Assembly (NCBI RefSeq): GCF_024398015.1
Contig: NZ_CP073747.1
Location: forward strand, 310,001 to 374,000
Direction: 5' to 3'
From: Kordiimonas sp. SCSIO 12610
GTDB taxonomy: Bacteria; Pseudomonadota; Alphaproteobacteria; Sphingomonadales; Kordiimonadaceae
Length of the DNA: 64,000 nt
Shown here: piece by piece, positions 1-9,671 of the stretch
Position numbering within the stretch: the stretch's first letter is position 1
How the letters are laid out: the number at the start of each line of letters is the position of its first letter
Position numbers and translations under genes: made by a program
Notes under the pieces: model-generated
What the model was told of the DNA's origin: nothing
Databases searched by the model: none
What the model saw: the letters and a program-made list of their open reading frames with translations, nothing else

Positions 1-668
1 CGGTTCGTCTAGGCAAGCAAAGTTGGTGTGCCCCTGATGTTTCGTATAGTGAAACTAATGTTTACGGTTTGGAGTTATGGTTTACAGAGGAAGGTAAATC
101 ACCCGTGCGGTTCATCTTTGAGGATCAACCGCGCGCTGACGCCAAGGATGTTGTAGAGACGATCCATAAACTTGGTATTGCTACACATCTGGTTTCTGGC
201 GACCGTGAGGGTATTGCCGCAAAAATGGCAACTGAACTTGGAATTGACACAGCCTATGGTCAGGTGTCGCCGATAGAGAAAACACAGTATATACAAAAGC
301 TAAAGGATGCTGGCTTAAAAGTTGCCATGATTGGTGATGGGCTTAATGACGCGCCAGCACTTGCGAGCGCTGATGTATCATTATCACCATCGAGCGCTGT
401 AGATATTAGCCAAAACACGGCTGATATTGTCTTTCAAGGGAATGAATTGGCCCCGATAATTGAAGCAATTAGGGTAGCAAAATTTTCGACAAAACTGGTT
501 CATCAAAACTTTGGGTTGGCGGTGCTGTATAATTTGGTGGCCATCCCGCTTGCAATTCTTGGGTATGTAACTCCGCTGGTTGCTGCTATTGCGATGTCAG
601 GGTCATCATTGGTAGTGATCTTTAATGCCTTCAGGCTTAATTTGATGCGCGCTTATAAAGGAAAATAA
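1..668 (+). CDS. fixI: Cation-transporting P-type ATPase FixI/CcoI, C-terminal part (5' end outside window)
   Basis: Copper-type P1B ATPase that supplies copper for cbb3 cytochrome oxidase assembly in the inner membrane. The reading frame is open from base 3, so only the last 221 residues are present and the phosphorylation site lies outside. Visible are the nucleotide-binding and hinge part, including the VSGDRE region and the hinge motif MIGDGLNDAPALASADVS, followed by two C-terminal membrane segments with an AMSGSSLVVIFNA stretch typical of copper P-type pumps. The stop codon is two bases from the start of ccoS, as in ccoGHIS operons. Assignment to FixI rather than a general CopA pump rests mainly on that ccoS neighbour. 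Confidence 0.9.
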   Translation, partial: VRLGKQSWCAPDVSYSETNVYGLELWFTEEGKSPVRFIFEDQPRADAKDVVETIHKLGIATHLVSGDREGIAAKMATELGIDTAYGQVSPIEKTQYIQKLKDAGLKVAMIGDGLNDAPALASADVSLSPSSAVDISQNTADIVFQGNELAPIIEAIRVAKFSTKLVHQNFGLAVLYNLVAIPLAILGYVTPLVAAIAMSGSSLVVIFNAFRLNLMRAYKGK

Positions 669-670
669 TT

Positions 671-814
671 ATGGATGCTTTGGTATATTTAATTCCACTC
701 GCACTTGGCCTTGGCGGTTTAGGCCTTGGGGCATTCCTTTGGAGCATGAAAAACGGTCAGTACGAAGATTTAGACGGCGCAGCACACCGTATATTGCTGG
801 ACGATGACGAATAG
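671..814 (+). CDS. ccoS: Cytochrome oxidase maturation protein CcoS, cbb3-type
   Basis: A 47-residue single-span membrane protein needed for cofactor insertion into the cbb3 oxidase. The N-terminal helix (residues about 4-24) is rich in Leu and Gly, then comes the family pattern FLWSMKNGQYEDLDGAAHRIL, in which a Trp-Ser/Ala-x-x-x-Gly-Gln-Tyr/Phe-Asp-Asp-Leu motif is diagnostic. The tail is acidic (DDDE). The start follows the fixI stop by two bases, so the two are translationally linked. The gene is too short for most ORF callers but length and motif match the family well. Confidence 0.93.
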   Translation: MDALVYLIPLALGLGGLGLGAFLWSMKNGQYEDLDGAAHRILLDDDE

Positions 815-829
815 AGGCGTTTCTTTACC

Positions 830-1582
830 TTAGGCGTGATCGCCGCAGGGAAATTCACCAGCGCAAGCGTTACAAGTATATGTGGACAAAGCTTCGACAC
901 TCGGGATTGATACAGTCTTGCCAGAAACAGAAATACCCGTTTCATTTTTAAGTGTTTTTAAAGCACGGGAAAATGTTTCTCCCTTCATGCTCAGGTTTGA
1001 AGCAATCAGTGATTTATCATAGGGCAGGAATATATCTTGTTCGTCATTCGCGTCCTGATCGCATAATTTCAGCATAAAACATCCAATACGCTGCGACGCG
1101 GTTTGAAAATTAATATGCTCTTTTTCCGTCAGCTGTTGCTTGTATTTGTTCGACATTGAAAGAATAACATTCAAAGCCGTTTTATGATCGTTTTGAATAA
1201 TATCGACCCACATATCATTGGGCAGCCGGACCATTTTGGTCTCAGTGGTTGTTGTAGCGGAATAGCTATAGGTTTCCTGCTGAAGGCCCGCAACATCACC
1301 AAAAGTGCGACCAACACTAACCATGTCAAGTGTTGCTTCATCGCCGTCTTCCGTTATTCGGCTCAGGCGCACCCACCCGTCCAGAATAAAGTAAAAATTC
1401 TCAGCTTCTTCACCGTGTAAAAAGAGGGTTTCCCCTTTTTTCGCTTTGATACCAACACACGCAACCCAAAGCTTCTTAAAAGTTTCTTCGCTTAAATCCT
1501 TAAAGAGCACATGGGTGCTTAGGGTGTTACGAATATCAGCGGTTAGTGATTGAAGTTGCATGAATTTTGACCCCAAATTCAA
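830..1582 (-). CDS. Crp/Fnr-family transcriptional regulator (FixK/Dnr-like)
   Basis: 250 residues: an N-terminal cyclic-nucleotide-binding fold (about 25-145, with GETLFLHGEEAENFYFILDG), a dimerisation helix, and a C-terminal winged helix. The recognition helix reads MKGETFSRALK, keeping the E-x-x-S-R pattern that in FNR/FixK proteins reads TTGAT half sites. The N-terminal cysteines that hold the FNR iron-sulfur cluster are absent, but the last 20 residues carry Cys-x2-Cys-x5-Cys (CNACAGEFPC). It sits tail-to-tail with ccoS, so a role in microaerobic control of respiration is a reasonable inference. An alternative start is Met8. A second cysteine pair lies in CFMLKLC. Confidence 0.88.
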   Translation of the reverse strand: MNLGSKFMQLQSLTADIRNTLSTHVLFKDLSEETFKKLWVACVGIKAKKGETLFLHGEEAENFYFILDGWVRLSRITEDGDEATLDMVSVGRTFGDVAGLQQETYSYSATTTTETKMVRLPNDMWVDIIQNDHKTALNVILSMSNKYKQQLTEKEHINFQTASQRIGCFMLKLCDQDANDEQDIFLPYDKSLIASNLSMKGETFSRALKTLKNETGISVSGKTVSIPSVEALSTYTCNACAGEFPCGDHA

Positions 1583-1703
1583 ACTGTAAAAGATATGTTT
1601 CCATACAATAATATTTGGCTATTGTAACAAATTCGAATGTATCTTGCCAAGAGACATATGACCGCAATGACGATCGCGGCGAAAACCCGAGAGGATTGAG
1701 AGT

Positions 1704-2918
1704 ATGACATCAACCAATGAAGCCTTTATTTGCGATGGTATACGGACACCTATTGGCCGATATGGGGGAAGCCTTTCGGGAATTCGGGCGGATGATCTTG
1801 CGGCTATCCCGTTAAGGGCGCTAATGGAGCGAAACCCCAACATTGATTGGTCGCGGGTTGATGATGTGATCATGGGTGCTGCTAATCAATCAGGTGAAGA
1901 CAACCGCAATGTTGCGAGGATGGCATCGCTTTTGGCCGGGATGGATACTTCGGTTCCTGGTTGTACGATTAATCGTTTGTGCGGGTCGGGAATGGATGCG
2001 GTTTCGATCGCCGCAAGGTCGATCAGGTCTGGCGAACACGATCTCGTAGTTGCAGGGGGTTCGGAAAGTATGTCCCGAGCACCTTTTGTTGTCGGTAAGG
2101 GTACAACAGCCTTTGCACGTGATGTAAATATGTATGACACAACAATGGGTTGGCGGTTTGTGAATAAACTTTTAGACGCACAATACGGTGTCGAGAGTAT
2201 GCCTGAAACCGCAGAAAATGTTGCACAAGACTATAATATCTCAAGAGAAGATCAGGATAAATTTGCACTCAGAAGCCAGGAACGTGCTGCAAAAGCTCAG
2301 AAAAAAGGTTTCTTTGATGGAGAGATTGCACCCGTTGAAGTACGCGTTAGCCGTAAGGAAACACGTATGTTTGAAAAGGATGAACATCCAAGGGCTGGCT
2401 CTACACTAGAGAAAATGGCGGCCCTTCCCACACCCTTCAGAAGTGGTGGAACTGTAACGGCGGGCAATGCTTCAGGCATTAATGATGGTGCCTGTGCCAT
2501 GATTGTTGCGTCTTCTGATGCTGTTAAACACTATGATATGAAGCCGCTTGCGCGTGTAGTTGGCACTGCCGTGGCTGGTGTTGAACCGCGCGTGATGGGC
2601 ATCGGCCCTGTGCCCGCCACACAGAAGCTTTTGGAACGTACCGAGCTATCGATTGAAGATATTGCAGTGGTTGAATTGAATGAAGCGTTTGCAGCACAGG
2701 GGCTTGCTGTCATGCGTGAATTGGGTCTTCCGGATGACGCGGAACACGTTAATCCCAACGGCGGCGCCATTGCGCTTGGTCACCCTCTTGGTATGAGCGG
2801 AGCACGGCTTGTCTTAACGGCTGCACGTGAATTACAAAATCGCCAACAACAATATGCACTATGTACGATGTGTATCGGCGTTGGTCAGGGTATCGCCATG
2901 GTAATAGAGCGGGTCTAA
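1704..2918 (+). CDS. Acetyl-CoA acyltransferase, 3-oxoadipyl-CoA thiolase (PcaF) type
   Basis: 404-residue thiolase. The nucleophilic Cys lies in [12 protein letters not shown] (about residue 93), the catalytic His in [16 protein letters not shown], and the second Cys in [10 protein letters not shown]. These three blocks and the full length indicate an active degradative thiolase. The sequence is closest in style to PcaF/PaaJ enzymes that cleave 3-oxoadipyl-CoA, but no other aromatic-degradation gene is nearby, so the substrate could be another 3-oxoacyl-CoA. Start ATG has the purine-rich GAGGATTGAGAG ahead of it. It is divergent from the Crp/Fnr gene with about 120 bases between. Confidence 0.88.
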   Translation: MTSTNEAFICDGIRTPIGRYGGSLSGIRADDLAAIPLRALMERNPNIDWSRVDDVIMGAANQSGEDNRNVARMASLLAGMDTSVPGCTINRLCGSGMDAVSIAARSIRSGEHDLVVAGGSESMSRAPFVVGKGTTAFARDVNMYDTTMGWRFVNKLLDAQYGVESMPETAENVAQDYNISREDQDKFALRSQERAAKAQKKGFFDGEIAPVEVRVSRKETRMFEKDEHPRAGSTLEKMAALPTPFRSGGTVTAGNASGINDGACAMIVASSDAVKHYDMKPLARVVGTAVAGVEPRVMGIGPVPATQKLLERTELSIEDIAVVELNEAFAAQGLAVMRELGLPDDAEHVNPNGGAIALGHPLGMSGARLVLTAARELQNRQQQYALCTMCIGVGQGIAMVIERV

Positions 2919-2989
2919 TGTGAACGAGGCTAGGAATACCTGCCTTTAGGTCAGGTTATTCAAAGATATCTGCCCGATTATTCAAGAAG

Positions 2990-3066
<77 letters not shown>

Positions 3067-3403
3067 TTGATTCGCTTAATCAGCGCGGACATTACACATA
3101 ACAGGTGAGTCTCGCAAGTCAGAACCGATTTAGGCTGTTTATTTGTTAATATTTAGCCGAAAAAATGCCGATCTAGTGTAAACTGGCACGCTAAATCCCA
3201 TCAAAAACATTAGAAATTTAAAATTTTTAATCATTTAACTTCAATTACTTAATAAAAAACCATGCCAATTGGTTAAAATTTTACTGAGTTGATTACCAGC
3301 CATTAACAGCGCCGCCCCTATAACTTGATCAACGACGCAGCGTAGTCAAATGTTCGAGAGCTACCGCGTACGGAGTAAAACACACATTAGGTGGATGGGA
3401 ACT
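3067..3403. other. Intergenic region between tRNA-Arg and the TonB-domain gene
   Basis: About 340 bases without a convincing gene. Bases 3130-3300 are strongly AT-rich with several TTTAA/TTAAT runs and probably hold promoters for the tRNA (leftwards) and for the secreted TonB-domain gene (rightwards). An upstream in-frame ATG at 3350 would extend that gene by 18 residues, but the added sequence is not signal-peptide-like, so I treat it as untranslated. No perfect CtrA box or clear regulator site was found. Confidence 0.4.
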
Positions 3404-3772
3404 ATGTTTAAAAAAGTAAATACAATTATCGCCGCTGCTCTTGCTTGTTCATTTGCGTTTGGCATTGCAACAACATCAGTAAGCGCTGACGATATGTCAG
3501 GTTGGAAGAAAGCTGTAGCTAAGAAAGTAGCGAAGAAACAAAAATATCCTCGCTCTGCAATTAGTAAAGAAATTGAAGGCCGTGCAAAAATCCGTCTAAC
3601 GATTGCTGCTGATGGCGCCATTACTTCACACGAAATTCTTGAGCCGACAGGCGAGAAGGTGTTGGACCGTGAAATTCCTAAGCTGGTAAACAGATTGAAC
3701 CCGCTTCCTGCGCTTCCTGCAGGTCAAACAGAATTCTCTTTGGTTCTTCCGCTTAACTGGCGTCTGGACTAA
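3404..3772 (+). CDS. Small secreted protein with TonB C-terminal domain
   Basis: 122 residues. A signal peptide is evident (MFKKVNTIIAAALACSFAFG, cleavage probably near VSADD). The mature part is a single TonB-C-like domain: YPRSAISKEIEGRAKIRLTI followed by DGAITSHEILEPTGEKVLD matches the YP..A...g..G.v.v.f.vd.dG.v pattern. The long proline-rich periplasmic spacer and stable N-terminal anchor of classical TonB are missing, so this is unlikely to be the main energy transducer. No exbB/exbD is nearby. The start at 3404 is chosen because it begins the signal peptide. A hairpin terminator follows at about 3815. Confidence 0.75.
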   Translation: MFKKVNTIIAAALACSFAFGIATTSVSADDMSGWKKAVAKKVAKKQKYPRSAISKEIEGRAKIRLTIAADGAITSHEILEPTGEKVLDREIPKLVNRLNPLPALPAGQTEFSLVLPLNWRLD

Positions 3773-3813
3773 TCAATATAAAAATTTTGTATTGAGTAAT
3801 CTGTTTCGAGTAC

Positions 3814-3848
3814 AAACCGGCTTGCATATAGTGCGAGCCGGTTTTGTT
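3814..3848 (+). terminator. Rho-independent terminator after the TonB-domain gene
   Basis: Inverted repeat AACCGGCTTGCA / TGCGAGCCGGTT with one mismatch, small loop, followed by TTTGTTTT on the plus strand. It lies between two convergent genes and may also help stop transcription from nadB. Confidence 0.75.
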
Positions 3849-3872
3849 TTGGCTTGGCAAAATATTACTCTA

Positions 3873-5501
3873 TTAGGCCACCCGGTCTGATACTGCCCGA
3901 CCAAACGGTATCAAGACTGTATCCGATGTTTTTTCTAAAAGGTCAGTATAATCGGCGGTGTAATGCAGGCCTCGTGATTCTTTTCTAAGGAGTGCAGAGC
4001 GAACGATCAAATCCGCTACAGTTAACAGGTTACGCATTTCAAGCAGGTTTGGTGTTACCCGGAAATTTCCATAATATTCTTGGATTTCAATATTCAAGAG
4101 GTCTACGCGCCGTTTCGCGCGCTCTAAGCGTTTATCAGTACGAACAATTCCGACATAGTCCCACATAAACTGCCGAAGTTCTTTCCAGTTATGGCTGACG
4201 ACAATTTCCTCGTCCGAATCGGTCACCTGACTTTCGTCCCAGTTTCTCGCAATTGCGGCGGGCGGTAAATCTTCTATTGTTTCTAAAATATCTTCCGCCG
4301 CGGCTCTGCCAAAAACCAGGCACTCTAGAAGACTATTGGAAGCCATGCGATTCGCACCGTGCAATCCTGTGTGCGCGCATTCACCAATTGCATAAAGGCC
4401 GTTCAAGTCAGTTCGTGCCTTAAGGTCAACCTGGATGCCACCACACGTGTAATGAGCGGCAGGCACCACTGGAATTGGGTTGGTTGTGATGTCTATACCC
4501 AGTTTTAGGCAGTGACGATAGATGTTTGGGAAATGCGATACGATGAAATCGGCATCTTTGTGTGTAATATCAAGCCAAACACATTCAACACCAAGGCGCT
4601 TCATTTCATTGTCGATAGCGCGGGCAACAATATCGCGCGGCGCCAGTTCAGCACGTTCATCATACGCAGGCATAAAGCGGGTACCGTCCTTGTGTGTAAG
4701 GTACGCACCTTCGCCGCGCATGGCTTCAGTTATCAAGAAGGTTTTTGCATCCGGATGATACAGGCATGTGGGATGAAACTGGTTAAATTCCATATTTGTA
4801 ACGCGGCACCCTGCCCGCCATGCCATGGCTATACCATCGCCGGTGCTCGCATCCGGGTTGGAGCTATAAAGATAGACGCGGCTCGAGCCGCCAGTGGCGA
4901 TGATGGTTGCGCGTGCAGAAAAGGTTTCAACCCGATTTTTTTTGATATTTAAAGCATACACGCCGTGCGCATGATCGTTATAGGAACCAGGCTTTGTAAG
5001 ATGTTTATTCGTAATGACGTCGATTGCCGCGTGATGCTCGAAAACATCGATATTATGTTCTTCTTTAACTCGTTCATTCAATGTTTTCTGAACTGCCATA
5101 CCTGTGGCATCCGCGGCGTGAATGATCCGTCTATGGCTGTGGCCCCCTTCGCGCGTCAGATGATAATCGTACCCGTCTTCATTCTGATGGGAGGCTTTAT
5201 CAAAGGCGACACCGAGGTTAATCAGGTCTTCTATGGCGTTTCGACCACGTTCTACAACGAACTGAACCGCGTCTTTGTCGCACATATCTGCGCCTGCGAT
5301 CAGCGTGTCTTCAATATGGCTTGTGAGCGAGTCGGTTGCTTCCAGCACTGCAGCAATGCCGCCTTGTGCCCATTTGGTTGAACCACCATCCATTGACCCT
5401 TTGGACAGAACGGCAACGCGGGCATATTGTGATAATTTCAGTGCTGCGGTCAGCCCTGCAGCGCCGCTACCAACAATCACTATGTCATAGGTTCGCCGCA
5501 T
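3873..5501 (-). CDS. nadB: L-aspartate oxidase
   Basis: 542-residue flavoprotein that oxidises L-aspartate to iminoaspartate, the first step of de novo NAD synthesis, in the cytoplasm. The N-terminal Rossmann motif is [16 protein letters not shown]. Family-typical blocks follow: [12 protein letters not shown], the active-site region [23 protein letters not shown], and [10 protein letters not shown] near residue 350, then [21 protein letters not shown]. The C-terminal helical domain is complete. It is 12 bases downstream of an ABC ATPase gene on the same strand, so they are probably cotranscribed. nadA and nadC, its usual partners, are not in the window. Confidence 0.96.
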   Translation of the reverse strand: MRRTYDIVIVGSGAAGLTAALKLSQYARVAVLSKGSMDGGSTKWAQGGIAAVLEATDSLTSHIEDTLIAGADMCDKDAVQFVVERGRNAIEDLINLGVAFDKASHQNEDGYDYHLTREGGHSHRRIIHAADATGMAVQKTLNERVKEEHNIDVFEHHAAIDVITNKHLTKPGSYNDHAHGVYALNIKKNRVETFSARATIIATGGSSRVYLYSSNPDASTGDGIAMAWRAGCRVTNMEFNQFHPTCLYHPDAKTFLITEAMRGEGAYLTHKDGTRFMPAYDERAELAPRDIVARAIDNEMKRLGVECVWLDITHKDADFIVSHFPNIYRHCLKLGIDITTNPIPVVPAAHYTCGGIQVDLKARTDLNGLYAIGECAHTGLHGANRMASNSLLECLVFGRAAAEDILETIEDLPPAAIARNWDESQVTDSDEEIVVSHNWKELRQFMWDYVGIVRTDKRLERAKRRVDLLNIEIQEYYGNFRVTPNLLEMRNLLTVADLIVRSALLRKESRGLHYTADYTDLLEKTSDTVLIPFGRAVSDRVA

Positions 5502-5513
5502 AATACTGCCTCT

Positions 5514-6449
5514 TTATTGTTTGGAGCTTGTCAACTGTAGGAATATGTCCTCAAGGTCGGTCTCATTGGTCGAAATATCCTGTATTGTCAGGTCTGCCTT
5601 TTGTACCGCGGCCAAAACCTGAGCAACGTTTGCAGACTCTTGTGAAATTTGAACGGCGAGTTTACTTGGTGTTTTCAGGTCACTCTTGAACTCTTTTAGA
5701 CTATCGGGAATTTCACTTAATGTTTCTGCAATATCGATCACAATCTCTTTTTCATCGATACGTTTCAGCAATTGCTCGGTGGGTTCACATGCAACAACTT
5801 CGCCGTGATTAATAATGGCAATTGTATCACACAGTTCCTCAGCTTCTTCCAAATAATGTGTTGTTAGCACAATTGTTGTCCCTCGGGCATGAAGCTCGCG
5901 AACATATTCCCAAAGCTGCTGTCTGAGTTCGATATCCACACCCGCGGTTGGCTCATCGAGAATAAGAATTGGCGGGGTGTGGACCAAAGCTTTTGCCACT
6001 AAAAGACGGCGCTTCATTCCGCCAGAAAGTGTGCGGGAATAGGCATCGGCTTTGTCATAAAGGTGCACAGCCTTCAGCAACTCATCGGTTTTACGGTCGT
6101 CTTTCGCCACCCCGTACATGCCTGCCTGTACTTCCAGCATTTCACGCGGTGTGAAAAACGCATCAAACATTAACTCTTGTGGCACTACACCGATATTTGC
6201 ACTGGCATTCCTCGGGTTTTTGTCGATATCAAAACCCCAGATCTTAGCACTGCCCGCTGTTTTATTAACGAGGCCCGCGAGGATATTAATTGTTGTGGAC
6301 TTTCCAGCACCGTTTGGCCCGAGCAAACCAAACATCGATCCTTTTGGGATGGTAAGGTCAATATTGTTGAGCGCGAGCTTGTCAGGCGCACCCTTTTGGC
6401 CTTTGTAAACTTTCCTAAGACCAGATATTTCAATCGCGGCGTCGTTCAC
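5514..6449 (-). CDS. ABC transporter ATP-binding protein, YadG-like (ABC-2 exporter type)
   Basis: 311-residue ATPase with Walker A GLLGPNGAGKST, signature LSGGMKRRLLVAKAL, Walker B ILILDEPTAGVD and switch His in TTHYLEEAEEL. The MKRRL and DEPTAGVDIELR blocks are like E. coli YadG. The last 80 residues form an extra C-terminal domain common in ABC-2 exporter ATPases. It starts with GTG, preceded by AAAGGACAG. YadG normally pairs with an ABC-2 permease (YadH), but no permease gene is next to it; the following gene is nadB. The permease must be elsewhere, or be a lost partner. Confidence 0.88.
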   Translation of the reverse strand: MNDAAIEISGLRKVYKGQKGAPDKLALNNIDLTIPKGSMFGLLGPNGAGKSTTINILAGLVNKTAGSAKIWGFDIDKNPRNASANIGVVPQELMFDAFFTPREMLEVQAGMYGVAKDDRKTDELLKAVHLYDKADAYSRTLSGGMKRRLLVAKALVHTPPILILDEPTAGVDIELRQQLWEYVRELHARGTTIVLTTHYLEEAEELCDTIAIINHGEVVACEPTEQLLKRIDEKEIVIDIAETLSEIPDSLKEFKSDLKTPSKLAVQISQESANVAQVLAAVQKADLTIQDISTNETDLEDIFLQLTSSKQ

Positions 6450-6579
6450 AAACTGTCCTTTCCTCGCTTTAATTCAAGACGGGTAACACTTCCTATTACA
6501 GAAAGTCAAATCGTGCCGCTTGTGGTACTTCTCTGCCTCAGTTATATAGAGGAAAATCTAATATTTGTAAGGAAGAGAA

Positions 6580-6765
6580 ATGTCTATTACAGCCCCAGAG
6601 ATTGTCCGTGTGGATACAAAGAAAGTCGCTTGTGACGGCGATGAAGGTGCATTAGGCCATCCACGCGTATATTTGACAATGGATCAAGACGGCAAAGTTG
6701 AGTGTCCATATTGTGATCGTTTGTATCTTTTAATCGGCAGTGAAGCCGATAAAGCACACGGTTAA
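6580..6765 (+). CDS. Zinc-finger protein, zf-CHCC / NDUFS6-like
   Basis: 61 residues. The pattern VACDGDEGALGHPRVYLTM followed by VECPYCDRLYLL supplies Cys, His and a Cys-x2-Cys, the CHCC zinc site shared with the mitochondrial complex I subunit NDUFS6. Alphaproteobacterial members are thought to be complex I accessory or assembly proteins, which is family knowledge and not shown here. SD AAGGAAGAGAA precedes the ATG. It is divergent from the ABC ATPase and lies 51 bases before polA. Confidence 0.85.
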   Translation: MSITAPEIVRVDTKKVACDGDEGALGHPRVYLTMDQDGKVECPYCDRLYLLIGSEADKAHG

Positions 6766-6816
6766 CCAAACTAATATTTCACCCTACAATAACGACTGCG
6801 ATTTGAAGGAATATAT

Positions 6817-9594
6817 ATGTCTGATCCTCATTCGGTGACTCCGCACCTCTATTTGATTGATGGATCAGGATACATATTCCGAGCCTATCATGCACTTCCG
6901 CCTATGTCGCGCGGGGACGGTACGCCTGTAAATGCGGTTTATGGCTTTTCCAACATGCTGTTCAAATTATTGCAGGACTTGGCAGATACTGAAAAGCCAA
7001 CCCACCTCGCAGTGATTTTTGACACCGCCCGCAAGACATTCAGAAATGATTTTTATACGGAATATAAAGCACACCGCCCACCAGCGCCTGAGGATTTGGT
7101 GCCACAATTCTCGTTGATCAGAGATGCCGTAAAAGCGTTTGGTCTGCCATCAATTGAAATGGATGGATATGAGGCTGATGACCTGATCGCAACCTATGCA
7201 AAGCAAGCGCGCGCAAAAGACTGGCAGGTTACGATTGTAAGCTCGGATAAGGATTTAATGCAGCTGGTTGACGAGAAAACCAGTATGTTTGATTCGATGA
7301 AAAGCAAGCGTATTGGGCCTGACGGTGTGGTAGAAAAATTTGGCGTTGGCCCGGAACGCGTGGTTGATGTGCAATCACTAGCAGGAGACAGTGTTGATAA
7401 TGTCCCTGGTGTGCCGGGGATCGGCATTAAAACTGCGGCGCAATTGATTAATGAATATGGTGACCTTGATGCGCTTCTGGAGCGCGCGCATGAGATTAAG
7501 CAGCCAAAGCGCCGAGAAAACCTTATTGAACACGCCGATATGGCGCGGATCAGCCGTGATTTGGTGCGACTAGCCCAGGATGCTCCCGTCACAGTGGCGC
7601 TTGATCAGATGGAATTGAAAGACCCTGATACATCTCAGTTGATTTCCTTTGTTGAAGAACAGCAATTCAGGTCGCTAAAGGTTAAACTGGTTCATCATTA
7701 TAATGTTGTTTTGGATGAACTTGATCCCGTTAGTGATGCAGTAGAAGTAACAGAACGCAAGTATGAATGCGTAACCGACATGGACACCCTTAACCGCTGG
7801 ATCGAGGAAGCCTACAAGGCTGGTCAGGTGACTGTAGACACAGAAACAACAGGGCTGGATGCAACGGCAGCGGATCTTGTTGGTGTATGTTTGTCAATCA
7901 ACCCGGGCCACGCTTGTTATATCCCTGTTGGTCATACGGGTGACGGTGATGGCTTACTGGCTGAACGCCCTGATCAGTTGGATAAGGCGGCTGTGGTTGC
8001 GGCTCTTAAACCGTTATTTGAAGATCCGAGCGTTCTAAAAATTGGTCAAAACCTCAAGTATGATATGTCTATATTGGCGCGTGTTGGAATTGATCTGTCG
8101 CCGATAGAAGACACGATGTTAATGTCTTATGCGCTTGATGCAGGCAATCATGGTCACGGTATGGACGAATTATCCGGTATTCATCTGGATATCACGCCAA
8201 TTCCCTTCAAGGATATCGCAGGTACCGGCAAAAATCAGCTAACCTTTGATAAAATCGCCCTCGATAGAGCCACGGAATATGCAGCAGAAGACGCAGACAT
8301 CACGGGCCGTCTTGCCCGCGTTTTAAAGCCTCGTTTAGCGAGTGAGGGTGCAACAACCGTTTATGAAACATTGGAACGCCCACTTGCCCCGATCCTTGCG
8401 GCCATGGAACGCAATGGTATTAAGGTTGATGTCAGTATCTTGCAGAAATTGTCCAATGAATTCGCAATTGGTATTGAGCGATTAGACAAGGAAATTCAGA
8501 CCCTCGCGGGGAGGCCTTTTAATGTGGCGTCACCCAAGCAACTAGGCGAAATTCTTTTTGAAGACCTAGGCCTTAAAGGGGGCAAAAAGTCGGCGAAAAC
8601 CGGTGCATGGACAACGAACGCCGATGTTCTTGAAAAGCTTGCGGCTGAGGGCCATGAACTACCCAAAAAAGTAATTGAGTTCAGGCAATTTTCTAAACTG
8701 AAAAGCACCTATACAGACGCACTTGTTGGTCAGGTAAATCCGAAAACGGGCAGGGTCCATACAAGTTATCACATGGCATCCACCTCTACTGGACGTCTTT
8801 CTTCCAATGATCCAAATCTACAGAATATTCCTATTCGAACAGAAGAAGGGCGCAAGATCAGGCAAGCGTTTATCGCTGAACCGGGCAATACCCTAATTGC
8901 AGCCGACTATAGCCAGATCGAACTTCGCGTTTTGGCACATATGGCAGAGATTGATGCCCTTAAGGATGCCTTTGCAAATGGTGTTGATATTCATGCGATG
9001 ACAGCGAGTGAGGTCTTTGGTGTGCCGATTGAAGGGATGGACCCAATTGTCCGAAGGCAAGCCAAAGCTATTAACTTTGGGATCATTTATGGTATCTCTG
9101 CATTTGGTTTGGCCCGTCAGTTGGATATTGGCCGCAAGGAAGCACAAAACTATATCGATGCGTATTTCGAACGGTTCCCGGGTATTCGCGCCTATATGGA
9201 TCGCACCATAGAATTTGCAAAAGAACATGGGTATGTAGAAACCTTGTTTGGCCGTAAATGCCATATGCGGAGTATCAAGGACAAAAACCCAATGAAACGC
9301 TCCTTTGGTGAGCGCGCTGCTATCAATGCACCTATTCAAGGAACTGCGGCGGATATTATCAGACGGGCCATGATTAAGATGCCAAATGCTCTCACGTCAA
9401 ATGGATTGGAGAGCATCCGGATGCTATTGCAAGTTCATGATGAACTTGTCTTTGAAGTTGAAGATGGTTTGGTAGATCAGGCAATCCCGGTTATTCGAGC
9501 ATGCATGGAAGAAGCCTGTAAACCAGCACTTGACCTTAGTGTTCCCCTTATTGTCGATTGCGGTATTGGGAAAAACTGGGACGATGCCCATTAG
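6817..9594 (+). CDS. polA: DNA polymerase I
   Basis: 925 residues, full length. Domains in order: 5' nuclease (1-290, beginning DGSGYIFRAYHALPP), 3'-5' exonuclease (about 330-510), and polymerase (520-925). The exonuclease keeps the DxE motif in VTVDTETTGLDA, so proofreading is probably active. Polymerase motif A is AADYSQIELRVLAH, motif B RRQAKAINFGIIYGIS, motif C LLQVHDELVFE. It fills gaps in replication and repair. SD AAGGAATA precedes the ATG. It ends tail-to-tail with the phosphate transporter; a short TGGCCT/AGGCCA hairpin spans 9662-9681. Confidence 0.98.
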   Translation: MSDPHSVTPHLYLIDGSGYIFRAYHALPPMSRGDGTPVNAVYGFSNMLFKLLQDLADTEKPTHLAVIFDTARKTFRNDFYTEYKAHRPPAPEDLVPQFSLIRDAVKAFGLPSIEMDGYEADDLIATYAKQARAKDWQVTIVSSDKDLMQLVDEKTSMFDSMKSKRIGPDGVVEKFGVGPERVVDVQSLAGDSVDNVPGVPGIGIKTAAQLINEYGDLDALLERAHEIKQPKRRENLIEHADMARISRDLVRLAQDAPVTVALDQMELKDPDTSQLISFVEEQQFRSLKVKLVHHYNVVLDELDPVSDAVEVTERKYECVTDMDTLNRWIEEAYKAGQVTVDTETTGLDATAADLVGVCLSINPGHACYIPVGHTGDGDGLLAERPDQLDKAAVVAALKPLFEDPSVLKIGQNLKYDMSILARVGIDLSPIEDTMLMSYALDAGNHGHGMDELSGIHLDITPIPFKDIAGTGKNQLTFDKIALDRATEYAAEDADITGRLARVLKPRLASEGATTVYETLERPLAPILAAMERNGIKVDVSILQKLSNEFAIGIERLDKEIQTLAGRPFNVASPKQLGEILFEDLGLKGGKKSAKTGAWTTNADVLEKLAAEGHELPKKVIEFRQFSKLKSTYTDALVGQVNPKTGRVHTSYHMASTSTGRLSSNDPNLQNIPIRTEEGRKIRQAFIAEPGNTLIAADYSQIELRVLAHMAEIDALKDAFANGVDIHAMTASEVFGVPIEGMDPIVRRQAKAINFGIIYGISAFGLARQLDIGRKEAQNYIDAYFERFPGIRAYMDRTIEFAKEHGYVETLFGRKCHMRSIKDKNPMKRSFGERAAINAPIQGTAADIIRRAMIKMPNALTSNGLESIRMLLQVHDELVFEVEDGLVDQAIPVIRACMEEACKPALDLSVPLIVDCGIGKNWDDAH

Positions 9595-9671
9595 ATGTCT
9601 GCTTGTACCTATCGTTCTTTGTGGCGGGCATTCATTGAGAAAAGTTTGGTAGTTAGGTTTTTGGCCTTATT

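Noticed and set aside
3350-3403. Upstream in-frame start of the TonB-domain gene
   Set aside because: The added 18 residues are charged and precede a normal signal peptide.
4512-4952. 146-residue plus-strand frame inside nadB
   Set aside because: nadB is intact and strongly conserved on the other strand; the frame has no domain.
8893-9339. 148-residue minus-strand frame inside polA
   Set aside because: Shadow of the conserved polymerase domain.
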